From contig JAYRFB010000092.1 in assembly GCA_041908585.1 (NCBI GenBank), positions 1 through 6,365 on the forward strand: a stretch of 6,365 bases of DNA, written 5' to 3'. Within the stretch, counting starts at the first letter, position 1. Each line of letters opens with the position of its first letter. Source of the stretch: CAINDZ01 sp041908585 (GTDB lineage Bacteria; Krumholzibacteriota; Krumholzibacteriia; LZORAL124-64-63). Position numbers and translations under genes: made by a program. Of this stretch, positions 1 to 5,812 are shown in pieces. Below the pieces are notes generated by a model. It saw only the letters and a list, made by a program, of their open reading frames with translations. It ran no database searches and was not told where the DNA came from.

Positions 1-114
1 CGGCTGGGGCAACAGCACGCGCTTGGGCGGCCCGGGCGCGGCCGCCGCGGCCGCCGGGGCGGAAACGGCCCGGGCCACAAAACGGGAGCGCGTCTGGGGG
101 GGGGCGCCCGCCAC
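1..114 (-). CDS. Possible start of a downstream gene, partial, function unknown
   Basis: On the minus strand a GTG at 114-112 opens a frame that stays open for 38 codons to the window edge. A GGAGGG lies at 130-125, leaving a 10-base spacer that is slightly long, and the preceding gene stops only 16 bases upstream, which would suit an operon. The predicted peptide starts MAGAPPQTRSRF, passes through an Ala/Pro-rich stretch (about residues 18-30) and ends KRVLLPQP. Codon third positions are almost all G or C, but that is weak evidence in DNA this GC-rich. A run of nine C on the coding strand (104-96) lies just inside the start. No family can be recognised from so short a piece. An alternative in-frame GTG at 78-76 has no Shine-Dalgarno. 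It could also be untranslated DNA. Confidence 0.35.
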   Translation of the reverse strand, partial: MAGAPPQTRSRFVARAVSAPAAAAAAPGPPKRVLLPQP

Positions 115-130
115 TCAGGGTAATCCCTCC

Positions 131-2263
131 CTAGACCCGCCACAGGTACGAAGCCTTCAGGAACACGCCGCGCACGGCCTCCCGGAAGTCGTCCACCGGC
201 GCGTAGCCGCTCCCGTCCCAGGCCAGCTTGTCGTACAGCGAGCCGTAGCCTGCATGGACCACCGTGCCGGGGATCCAGGTGAACGAGGCCAGCAGGTCGG
301 TGGTCAGCTCGTCGCGGTACTCGTTGTACTCGACGATCCCCCGCAGGAACAGCGAGCGATCCAGCTGCCAGGTCAGGCGGCCGTAGGTGATGGGGTAGTC
401 GTACACCTCGACGCCGTCGCGCTCGAAGTCGAAGCGCACGTGGTTGAGGTAGAGCTCCAGGTGGTCGGTGGGCTGCACGATCAGGTCCGCGGTCAGGCGG
501 TGGCTGTGGCCCTGCAGCGGCGCGGCCGGGTCGTAGTAGATCGCGTCCACGTCGCGGTAGAGCACGCCGGCGTACAGGCGCCGGGTGAACTGCGCGGAGG
601 CGAAGACGTGGAAGCCGCCGGTGTCGAAGGTGCGGCCGGCGAAGACCTCGGTGGACCGCGACCACTTCACCTTCACCTGCCCCGAGCCGCCGACCAGGGC
701 CAGGGCCGAGACGTGGTTGAAGGTCTCCCACCGGTCGCTGGGCAGGTCCTCGGTCTGGGCCGAGAAGGCCTCGAGATCGATGCGCTGGATGAAATCGACG
801 TCGGGAAAGAGCTTGGGCTTGAACAGGCCGGCGTACTGGCGGACGCCCGTGCGGGTGAGGTAGCCGGTGTCGACGGCAAAGCTCTCGTCGAGGTCGCGGA
901 CCGAGAGCGTCCAGTCCAGGGAGCGCGTCTGGTGGGCGAAGCGGGCCGCGAGGGCATGACCCCGGGCGGACCCGTCGCCACGGTCGGTGTCGGAAGCCAG
1001 CGCCTGATAGTGCAGGGCATTCGCCCCGCCGGTGCGCACGATGCCGTCCAGGCCGGCCACGCGGTTGTAGCCCTCTTCGGTCTCGCGCCCGGTGAAGATG
1101 CCGCCGACGAAGCCGTCGTTGCCGAAGGCGCGCTTGAAGCGCAGGACGGGCACATGGTCCTCGCCGCCGCCCGGCCGCTCGTCGGCCGCGTAGAGCAGGG
1201 CGACCGTCGAGCGCTCGCCGGTCTTGCCGACCAGCTTCAGGCCCGCGATCGGGTCGACGATCGTGCGCGTGTGGACGATGGTGCGCAGCGGGTCCACCTC
1301 GGACACGGCGGAGCCCACCACGCGGAAGTGGTCGCTGCCCTCCAGGAAGAAGGGCCGCTTCTCGGTGAAGAACAGGGGCGAGCGCAGGTTGATGTCGACC
1401 TGGCCCGCATCGGCCTCGACCTGGCTGAAGTCCGGGTTCACCGTGGCGTCCAGTGTGAGGTCCGAGGTCAGGCCCACCTTGGCGGTGAGGCTCAGCTCCG
1501 TGGTCTGGTCCACCAGTTCCAGGTCGCCGCGATCGCGGCCGTAGCTGCGGGCGTGGGTGATCGCCGGCAGCAGTTCCACCAGGCGCTGGGCGCGCAGGCC
1601 GGCGAATTCCAGGGGCGCCATCTGCATCATCAGGTTCATCCCCAACGCCGGGTCGAGCTCGGGCCAGGCCGCGTGCTCGGAGCGCCGGCTCACGTTGCGC
1701 TCGAAGAACACGGTCATGCGGGTGGGGTCGCCCGCGGCGTAGCGGATGCTGCGCAGCGGGATCGCGATCTCCACCGCGTAGCCCTCGTCGTCGACGCGAC
1801 CGGCGCTGGACCAGACGAAGTCGACGCTCCAGTCCTCCACGCCACCGGAGAAGCGGGCGTCGCCCTGGATGCCGCTGGGGTTCACGTAGAGGGCGTAGAG
1901 GGCCTGCCTGTCGCCGAAGGTGTCCAGGTTCAGGCAGACCCAGTCGTCCGAGCCCATGTTGTCCCGGGCGGTAACCGAGGTCTTGATCCTGCCGGGCTCC
2001 GAATCATAGCAGCGGTAGGCGAAGTACAGGTGCTCGGCGTCGTGGGCGACCCAGGTGACCGTCTGGTCGTCGGGGCGCTGCCCGTAATCCGGATGGAAGG
2101 TGCGGAACTCCGTGACGCTGGGAGCGGCGGCCCACACGGCATCGTCGAGCACGCCGTCGATCACCGGCGGGGTCTCGGTGAGGAGGGAGACGAGCGGAGC
2201 TTCTTCAGCAGGGGTGCTCGCGGCGGCGAGCAGACAGGCGAACAGCGGGAGCAATCGGCGCAC
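131..2263 (-). CDS. Exported CBM9-like / DUF5916 domain protein
   Basis: The 710-residue product has an N-terminal export signal (RR, then a hydrophobic run at residues 4-15, likely cleavage after Ala19). Residues about 30-220 resemble the carbohydrate-binding family 9-like fold: it opens with PPVIDGVLDDAVW, then WVAHDAEHLYFAYRCYD and a later YAVEIAIPL strand. The rest matches the DUF5916 family, with NPDFSQVEAD at 276-285 and EKRPFFLEG at 301-309. The alternating strands running to the C-terminal SYLWRV suggest an outer-membrane barrel-like part. Family members are mostly uncharacterised surface proteins of diderm bacteria, and sugar or polymer binding is inferred, not shown. Cys10 follows LFA, but the hydrophobic segment before it is too short for a confident lipobox. 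The GTG start at 2263-2261 is supported by GGAGG at 2274-2270. The gene is divergent from yaaA. Confidence 0.88.
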   Translation of the reverse strand: MRRLLPLFACLLAAASTPAEEAPLVSLLTETPPVIDGVLDDAVWAAAPSVTEFRTFHPDYGQRPDDQTVTWVAHDAEHLYFAYRCYDSEPGRIKTSVTARDNMGSDDWVCLNLDTFGDRQALYALYVNPSGIQGDARFSGGVEDWSVDFVWSSAGRVDDEGYAVEIAIPLRSIRYAAGDPTRMTVFFERNVSRRSEHAAWPELDPALGMNLMMQMAPLEFAGLRAQRLVELLPAITHARSYGRDRGDLELVDQTTELSLTAKVGLTSDLTLDATVNPDFSQVEADAGQVDINLRSPLFFTEKRPFFLEGSDHFRVVGSAVSEVDPLRTIVHTRTIVDPIAGLKLVGKTGERSTVALLYAADERPGGGEDHVPVLRFKRAFGNDGFVGGIFTGRETEEGYNRVAGLDGIVRTGGANALHYQALASDTDRGDGSARGHALAARFAHQTRSLDWTLSVRDLDESFAVDTGYLTRTGVRQYAGLFKPKLFPDVDFIQRIDLEAFSAQTEDLPSDRWETFNHVSALALVGGSGQVKVKWSRSTEVFAGRTFDTGGFHVFASAQFTRRLYAGVLYRDVDAIYYDPAAPLQGHSHRLTADLIVQPTDHLELYLNHVRFDFERDGVEVYDYPITYGRLTWQLDRSLFLRGIVEYNEYRDELTTDLLASFTWIPGTVVHAGYGSLYDKLAWDGSGYAPVDDFREAVRGVFLKASYLWRV

Positions 2264-2269
2264 GGGCGG

Positions 2270-2274
2270 CCTCC
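2270..2274 (-). promoter_or_regulatory. Shine-Dalgarno fixing the GTG start of the DUF5916 gene
   Basis: On the minus strand a perfect GGAGG lies 6 bases before the GTG at 2263-2261. The encoded N-terminus is an ordinary export signal, so this start is preferred over any internal one. Confidence 0.75.
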
Positions 2275-2383
2275 GGATTTCGAGAACCTGCTTTCAGGCA
2301 CCGGGTTGATACGGCGGCGGCAGGCCCGGGTTGCCTGCGCTGTACAACTTGGCGATGCTTCGGCCCGGACACCCGATCACGGC

Positions 2384-2388
2384 GGAGG
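2384..2388 (+). promoter_or_regulatory. Shine-Dalgarno deciding the TTG start of yaaA
   Basis: GGAGG followed by a 5-base spacer precedes TTG at 2394. Upstream in-frame candidates (TTG 2331, ATG 2355) lack a comparable site and would add 21 or 13 residues absent from the family. The TTG at 2394 makes the protein begin MLLLVNSTK, aligning with the MLILISPAK start of E. coli YaaA. Confidence 0.75.
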
Positions 2389-2393
2389 GACCC

Positions 2394-3164
2394 TTGCTGC
2401 TGCTCGTCAATTCCACCAAGCTCATGGACTTCGAGGCGCCGACGCCGCCCCGCCTGGCCACGACCGACCCCATGTTCGCCGACACGGCGCGGGGACTCGT
2501 GAAGGCCCTGCGGCGGCACGACGCGCGCGCCCTCGCCCGCCTGATGGACCTGAATCCGGAGCTCGCCGACGAGACCCGGCTGCGCCTGCAGCTCTGGGGC
2601 GGGCCCGACTCCACCGTCGCCCCCGCGCTCTACGCCTTCTGTGGCCTGGTTTTCAAGCACCTGGACGCGCCGACCCTCGACGCCACCGGGCGCCGCCGGG
2701 CCGGGCGCCGCCTGCGCATCCTCTCGGGCCTTTACGGCCTGCTGCGCCCCTTCGACCGCGTCGAGGCCTACCGCCTGGAGATGGGTTGCCGCTTCGCGCC
2801 GCCGGGCGCGACGAACCTCACCGCGTTCTGGCGGGCGCAGCTCACCGACGCGCTCAACGCGGAGCTGCGCGATGGCGAACCCGTGCTGAGCGTCGCCTCC
2901 CAGGAGTACCTGCTGGCCGTCGACGCGAAGGGGCTGCGCGGGCCGATCGTGCGGCCCGTCTTCAAGGAGCGACGCGCCGGCGGCAGGCTGGTCGCGCCGG
3001 TGGTGCACGCCAAGATGGCCCGCGGCGCGCTGCTGCGGCACGCCCTCGACACCGGGGCCCGCGGCCCCGCGGACCTGCTCGGGTTCTCGGCGATGGGCTG
3101 GGAGGCGGCCGAGGCGCCGCCGCGGGAGGGCGAGTGGCTGTTCGTGCGCGCGGCGCAGGGGTGA
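2394..3164 (+). CDS. yaaA: YaaA family (DUF328/UPF0246) peroxide stress protein
   Basis: The 256-residue product is almost exactly the length of E. coli YaaA (258). Family landmarks appear in order: NSTKLMDF at 6-13 (SPAKTLDY in E. coli), the signature SGLYGLLRPFD at 111-121, YRLEMG at 126-131, a TNLTAFW segment, SQEY at 169-172, RPVF near 188, HAKMARG at 205-211 and GFSAMGW near 230. In E. coli, YaaA is a cytoplasmic protein induced by hydrogen peroxide through OxyR. It limits damage from unincorporated iron and binds DNA; a conserved catalytic activity is not established. The gene stands alone, divergent from the DUF5916 gene and convergent with the outer-membrane protein gene. No clear promoter or OxyR-like site was identified in the 130-base divergent gap. 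The TTG start was chosen over a 21-residue longer frame on Shine-Dalgarno and homology grounds. Confidence 0.92.
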   Translation: MLLLVNSTKLMDFEAPTPPRLATTDPMFADTARGLVKALRRHDARALARLMDLNPELADETRLRLQLWGGPDSTVAPALYAFCGLVFKHLDAPTLDATGRRRAGRRLRILSGLYGLLRPFDRVEAYRLEMGCRFAPPGATNLTAFWRAQLTDALNAELRDGEPVLSVASQEYLLAVDAKGLRGPIVRPVFKERRAGGRLVAPVVHAKMARGALLRHALDTGARGPADLLGFSAMGWEAAEAPPREGEWLFVRAAQG

Positions 3165-3173
3165 TGTCTGCTC

Positions 3174-3265
3174 TTCCGCGCGACGGTTGACCGGTCAACG
3201 ATTCGGGGCCTGCCACTGGTCACGAAGGGCGCCGACAGATCGTTGACCGGTCAACCGTCTCGGAA
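3174..3265. repeat. 92-base hairpin with perfect 21-bp inverted arms
   Basis: The arms at 3182-3202 and 3239-3259 are exact reverse complements over 21 bases. Each arm carries the self-palindrome TTGACCGGTCAA (3187-3198 and 3243-3254; centres 56 bp apart). Pairing continues outward with TTCCG/CGGAA (3174-3178 with 3261-3265) and inward with TCGG/CCGA and GCC/GGC, giving about 33 paired bases around a 17-base loop (3211-3227). It starts 10 bases after the yaaA stop. It could act as an RNA hairpin protecting or ending the yaaA transcript, as a paired protein-binding site, or be a REP-like or miniature inverted-repeat element. No target-site duplication is evident. The structure is read directly; its function is unknown. 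Confidence 0.85.
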
Positions 3266-3313
3266 ATAGCGGGGGTGCGGAGAGAGTCAACGCATCGACC
3301 GTCGTCCGGCATG

Positions 3314-3343
3314 GCGCCAACCTGCGCTCGAGGTTGCCGGCGC
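3314..3343. repeat. Hairpin in the convergent gap
   Basis: GCGC-CAACCT at 3314-3323 can pair with AGGTTG at 3331-3336 and GCGC at 3340-3343, around a 7-base loop and with a 3-base bulge (CCG). It lies between two convergent genes and could help end transcripts from either side. There is no T-tract on either strand, so an intrinsic terminator call would be weak. Confidence 0.45.
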
Positions 3344-3364
3344 AATTCTCACGGCCACGGGACG

Positions 3365-3382
3365 ACTTGCGCCGGCGCAAGT
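3365..3382. repeat. Perfect 18-bp palindrome with TGCGCCGGCGCA core
   Basis: ACTTGCGCCGGCGCAAGT is fully self-complementary. Its 12-base core TGCGCCGGCGCA recurs inside the palindrome at 5813-5832. A near copy, TTGCCGGCGCAA, lies at 3334-3345. It could be a repeated extragenic palindrome or a protein site. GC-rich DNA makes the core cheap by chance, but the flanking ACT/AGT symmetry adds weight. Confidence 0.6.
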
Positions 3383-3413
3383 GGTGGCACAAGTCGTGGA
3401 ACAAGTGGCGGAC
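3378..3413 (+). repeat. Three 12-base tandem units, CAAGTSGYGG-type
   Basis: CAAGTGGTGGCA, CAAGTCGTGGAA and CAAGTGGCGGAC follow each other with exact 12-base spacing (3378, 3390, 3402), identical at CAAGT and GG. The first unit overlaps the 18-bp palindrome at 3365-3382. The second contains CAAGTCGT, which is the inverse of ACGACTTG at 3362-3369, so this stretch can form alternative hairpins. Such spacing may reflect repeated protein contact or simply local duplication. No coding function is supported. Confidence 0.5.
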
Positions 3414-3468
3414 CATATCCCGGCATTCGGCCATGCCCGCAAGCCGGTACAGGACCGTTGAAGCCGCC

Positions 3469-4248
3469 CTAGAAGGCGACCTTTACCGACCCCACCGCGT
3501 AATGCAGCCACGCGAACGTGTACACCGCATCCACATCGGCCCCGCCCTCGACCAGCCGGTAGCCGACGGCCGCCTGCACGCGCTCGCCCACATCGCGCGC
3601 CAGCTTCAGCGAGGCGTCCTCGGCGCGGCCCGGCCCGCCGGCGATGGCGTCGACGTCCAGCAGCAGCGACCAGCCCGGCGACAGGCGCCACGCGCCGGCC
3701 ACGTGCAGCAGCGGCACGAAGCCCACGTCGTCCTTCGCCGCCACGGCGCCGTCCTGCGCCAGCGCGATGCGGGCGTCGCGGATCTTCGCCGTGCCGCCCC
3801 ACCACCAGGTCCAGCGGGCGCCCTCGTGGAAGCGGTGGCGGTAGGTGACGCGGTACGAGTTGAACTTATACGTCGCCTGCGCGGGCCCGGCCGCAAACGC
3901 GCCGCCGGCGAACGACACGTCGCCGGCCAGCTGCGCCGGCTCCTCGATGGTCAGCGGCGCGTAGAGCGCGCGCATCTCGTCGTTCTCGTCCAGACGCCAG
4001 GTCAGGTAGGCGCGCGCCGCGGTCCAGGGGCCCTTGCCGACGGCGTCGACCAGCGAGAAGCGCGTGGCGCTCTCGTCGTTGGGGATGCGCACGTCGCTGG
4101 TGGTCTGCCAGGCGGGGCCGGCTTCCAGTTCGAGGACCCAACGCGGCGGGGCGGGCTGCGCTGCCGTGGCCGGCGGGGCGATCAGCGTCGCCGTGCCGAC
4201 CAGCAGCAGGATCACTTGCAGGATGATGGTGGTCGGCGTGCGCGGCAT
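3469..4248 (-). CDS. Uncharacterised outer-membrane beta-barrel-type protein
   Basis: The 259-residue product starts at ATG 4248-4246, with GGGAGA at 4261-4256 placed 7 bases before it. A frame open further upstream (to 4452) runs back into the ric gene and has no start signal, so it is rejected. Residues 1-30 form a signal peptide (hydrophobic IILQVILLLVG, cleavage after ATAA). The mature part is a series of amphipathic strands rich in Trp, Tyr and Phe, and it ends in Phe, as outer-membrane barrels typically do. Recognisable stretches include AGPAWQTTSDVRIPND (43-58), YKFNSYRVTYRHRF (127-140), KIRDARIAL (155-163) and GGADVDAVYTFAWLHYA (235-251). These resemble a family of hypothetical outer-membrane proteins; about eight to ten strands is a guess from the pattern. 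It lies 113 bases downstream of ric on the same strand. Its function is unknown. Confidence 0.82.
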   Translation of the reverse strand: MPRTPTTIILQVILLLVGTATLIAPPATAAQPAPPRWVLELEAGPAWQTTSDVRIPNDESATRFSLVDAVGKGPWTAARAYLTWRLDENDEMRALYAPLTIEEPAQLAGDVSFAGGAFAAGPAQATYKFNSYRVTYRHRFHEGARWTWWWGGTAKIRDARIALAQDGAVAAKDDVGFVPLLHVAGAWRLSPGWSLLLDVDAIAGGPGRAEDASLKLARDVGERVQAAVGYRLVEGGADVDAVYTFAWLHYAVGSVKVAF

Positions 4249-4304
4249 CTCATGGTCTCCCGGGTGGCGCAGGTCGGTCGTCGCCGCCGGAACGCGGCGC
4301 GGCC

Positions 4305-4333
4305 ATGATAGGGCCACCGGGTGCGGCGCGCAC
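4305..4333 (-). promoter_or_regulatory. Weak promoter candidate for the outer-membrane protein gene
   Basis: On the minus strand TATCAT (4310-4305) matches five of six bases of a -10 element in otherwise GC-rich DNA, 57 bases upstream of the ATG. The -35 region, GTGCGC at 4333-4328, is poor. If real, the gene has its own start independent of ric; otherwise it is transcribed by read-through. Confidence 0.25.
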
Positions 4334-4336
4334 GCC

Positions 4337-4371
4337 GGCCGGCTGTGACGGACGCGGGCGCTCAGCCGGCC
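4337..4371 (-). terminator. Inverted repeat spanning the ric stop codon
   Basis: GGCCGGCTG and CAGCCGGCC (4337-4345 and 4363-4371) are exact 9-base complements around 17 bases. The ric stop TGA (4364-4362) sits at the edge of one arm. No T-tract follows, so it may be a 3'-end stabiliser or a weak terminator between ric and the outer-membrane gene. Confidence 0.35.
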
Positions 4372-5033
4372 AGCACCTTCGGGAACAGGAGGTTGTTCTC
4401 GAGGTGGATGTGCTGGTGCAGGTCGGTCTCCAGAGCGGCCAGGCCGTGCCACAGCGCGGCCCAGGTGTTGCAGGCCTCGGCCGGGACGGTGTAGTCATCG
4501 GTCAGCTCGCGCAGGCGGCGCAGCATGGCGCCGGCGCCGTCGTGCTCGCGCATCATCACCGAGACCGGGCCGCCGGCCTGGCGCCCGTGCCCCTGGCGGA
4601 TCATCGGGAAGAGGATCTGCTCCTCCTTCTGCAGGTGCGCCTCCAGCTCCGCGCGCAGCGCGGCGAAAACCTGTACCAGCTCGGTCAGGCCGGCGGGGTT
4701 CTTGTCGTGGTGCACGTCCAGCACCTTGCGCGCCATGCCGTCCAGGCGCGGCAGCTCCTCCCACAGGGGCACGTGGTAGGCCTGCAGGATGTGGTCGATC
4801 AGCTCGACCGGCGTGGCCTGATCCCAGCGCGCCGGGTTGTCGGGGCTGGTCTCGATCTCGCGGCGGATCTCGGTCACGACGGCGTCGGCGGCCAGGCCGC
4901 GCTCGCGGCAGACCTCGTCCAGCGGACGGCCGCCGCCGCAGCAGAAGTCGATCGCGTGGCGCGCGAACACGCGCGTGGCCAGGGGATGCTCGGCCGCGAT
5001 GCGGCCGACGGGTGTGGTCGTGGTCACGTTCAT
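4362..5033 (-). CDS. ric: Iron-sulfur cluster repair di-iron protein, RIC family (ScdA/YtfE)
   Basis: The 223-residue product matches the RIC family in length and architecture. The N-terminal ScdA_N domain holds the helix-capping FCCGGG (Cys31-Cys32) within HAIDFCCGG. The C-terminal hemerythrin-like four-helix bundle keeps the di-iron ligands, by comparison with YtfE: His87 (AYH), His108 (VHHD), His133 and Glu137 (HLQKEEQILFP), His164 (REHD), and His208 with Glu212 (HIHLENN). All seven positions are present, so the protein should be active. RIC proteins act in the cytoplasm, helping restore iron-sulfur clusters damaged by nitric oxide or peroxide, possibly as an iron donor or by handling NO at the di-iron site. 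The ATG at 5033-5031 follows GGAGG at 5046-5042. It lies 46 bases after tetR and is probably co-transcribed with it. Cys188 and Trp191 in the EACNTW segment match the E. coli protein. Confidence 0.94.
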   Translation of the reverse strand: MNVTTTTPVGRIAAEHPLATRVFARHAIDFCCGGGRPLDEVCRERGLAADAVVTEIRREIETSPDNPARWDQATPVELIDHILQAYHVPLWEELPRLDGMARKVLDVHHDKNPAGLTELVQVFAALRAELEAHLQKEEQILFPMIRQGHGRQAGGPVSVMMREHDGAGAMLRRLRELTDDYTVPAEACNTWAALWHGLAALETDLHQHIHLENNLLFPKVLAG

Positions 5034-5069
5034 TGCAACAGCCTCCGGGCTGGTGTCGTCGTCGAAGGT

Positions 5070-5093
5070 CCGTCGCGCCTCAGCGCGCGACGG
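5070..5093 (-). other. Intercistronic stem-loop holding the tetR stop codon
   Basis: CCGTCGCGC (5070-5078) and GCGCGACGG (5085-5093) are exact 9-base complements around a 6-base loop that contains the tetR TGA (5082-5080). In the tetR-ric transcript this would be a very stable stem-loop 36 bases upstream of the ric ATG. With no T-tract behind it, it is more likely a processing or stability element, or a translation modulator, than a terminator. Confidence 0.5.
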
Positions 5094-5697
5094 GGGCGAG
5101 CAGGCGCCTGAGCGCGCCGAGGACCTGTTCGATCTCCTGGTCGCGCGCGCGCCGCCGCCGGCCGTGCACCGCGGACAGCCCGGCCAGCGTGTGGATGGTC
5201 CCCAGCACGGGGACGACAAGGATCTCCGGCTCGATGTCGGCGCGGATGCTGCCGTCGCGCGCGCCGTCGCGGATGGCCGCCACCAGGAAGTCGCGCGAGC
5301 GCCGGCCCAGCGCGCGCAGCTCGGCCACGGCGCCCTCCGGCAGCGAGAGCAGCGCCTGCTCCGAGCGCAGCATCCAGGCGACGCCCGGCTCGTCGGCCAA
5401 AAGGCGCACGCGGCGCTCGGCCAGGTCCAGCAGCCGGTCCAGCGGCGGCGCGTCCGGCGCGGGGAAGGTCGACTCCACGCGCGCGGTTGCAGTCGCCACG
5501 GCGGCGGCCAGCACGGCGTCGAGCGATGGGAAGTGCCGGAACAGGGCGCCGGTGGTCAGGCCCACCTCGGCCGCCAGGGTCGCGGTGGTCAGGGCGGACA
5601 GACCCTGCGCGCCGATGAGCCGCAGGGCCGCCTGGGCGACTTCCTCGCGGCGGGCGGCGGCGGGCTTGCGGGGGGTCTGTTTGCGGGACTGTTCCAT
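5080..5697 (-). CDS. TetR/AcrR-family transcriptional regulator
   Basis: The 205-residue product has the typical TetR length. Residues about 15-63 form the DNA-binding domain: helix AARREEVAQAALRLIGAQG, then LTTATLAAEVGLTTGALFRHFPSLDAVL, which is the conserved helix-turn-helix with its GALFRHF recognition segment. Residues about 85-200 are the helical ligand-binding and dimer domain, too divergent to name a ligand. It is presumed to repress its own gene and the ric gene behind it. The start at 5697-5695 has no Shine-Dalgarno; instead a near-consensus promoter places the transcript start on this ATG. An imperfect palindrome in the promoter spacer is a ready operator. The neighbours suggest a signal linked to oxidative, nitrosative or iron-sulfur stress, but this is inference. 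Confidence 0.92.
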   Translation of the reverse strand: MEQSRKQTPRKPAAARREEVAQAALRLIGAQGLSALTTATLAAEVGLTTGALFRHFPSLDAVLAAAVATATARVESTFPAPDAPPLDRLLDLAERRVRLLADEPGVAWMLRSEQALLSLPEGAVAELRALGRRSRDFLVAAIRDGARDGSIRADIEPEILVVPVLGTIHTLAGLSAVHGRRRRARDQEIEQVLGALRRLLAPVAR

Positions 5698-5703
5698 GGC
5701 GAC

Positions 5704-5733
5704 ATGATAAGTAAGTGATTACTTGCTTGTCAA
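5704..5733 (-). promoter_or_regulatory. tetR-ric promoter, predicted leaderless
   Basis: On the minus strand TTGACA (5733-5728, perfect -35) is followed by an 18-base spacer and TATCAT (5709-5704, five of six -10 bases). Only 6 bases separate the -10 from the ATG at 5697, the usual distance to the transcript start, so the mRNA should begin at the start codon. The absence of a Shine-Dalgarno agrees with this. Confidence 0.7.
5709..5728. promoter_or_regulatory. Probable TetR operator in the promoter spacer
   Basis: AAGTAAGTGATTACTTGCTT is an imperfect palindrome (16 of 20 positions symmetric, centre 5718/5719). It fills the gap between the -35 and -10 and touches both. Its length, AT content and position are typical of TetR autoregulatory operators, so binding would block RNA polymerase. 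That the adjacent regulator binds it is inferred. Confidence 0.7.
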
Positions 5734-5812
5734 GGACCGGGTGGCGAGTGGCCGCGGATCGCTCGCCGGTGTGCGCCGGGACGACCCGCCGGCGACCTGG
5801 CCGGTTCGCCTC

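Larger units (their letters stand above)
3165..3468. other. Convergent intergenic region rich in palindromes, no gene supported
   Basis: This 304-base gap lies between the ends of two convergent genes, so terminators are expected here. Open frames exist on both strands but have no Shine-Dalgarno, no family resemblance, and are extensions or shadows of neighbouring frames. It does contain several separate structures: a long hairpin (3174-3265), a second hairpin (3314-3343), an 18-bp palindrome (3365-3382), three 12-base tandem units (3378-3413) and a small GGCAT/ATGCC hairpin (3422-3437). None is followed by a good T-tract, so classical intrinsic termination is not evident. Confidence 0.7.

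Noticed and set aside
2306..2311. TTGATA as a -35 for yaaA
   Set aside because: It is a good -35 hexamer, but no acceptable -10 lies at 16-18 bases; the nearest AT-rich hexamer (TACAAC at 2343) is 31 bases away.
2205..3041. A 278-codon minus-strand frame over yaaA
   Set aside because: It is antisense to yaaA, with no Shine-Dalgarno or family resemblance; a compositional shadow.
23..3190. A 1055-codon open frame on the plus strand
   Set aside because: It runs antisense to the DUF5916 gene and then out of frame across yaaA. Both of these have clear family motifs. Its translation is low-complexity Ala/Gly/Arg/Val, typical of shadow frames in GC-rich DNA.
3182..3259. Insertion sequence or complete mobile element bounded by the 21-base repeats
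   Set aside because: Only 36 bases lie between the arms, with no transposase and no flanking target duplication. It is kept as a hairpin or repeat only.
3195..3434. A 79-codon minus-strand frame in the convergent gap
   Set aside because: No Shine-Dalgarno or recognisable motif, and it runs through the palindromes. A real small gene cannot be excluded, but there is no positive support.
4249..4452. Upstream extension of the outer-membrane protein frame
   Set aside because: The extension overlaps the end of ric and lacks a start signal, while the ATG at 4248 has a Shine-Dalgarno and begins a proper signal peptide.
5034..5219. Upstream extension of the ric frame into tetR
   Set aside because: It overlaps tetR in another frame. 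The ATG at 5033 has GGAGG at the right spacing and matches the family N-terminus.
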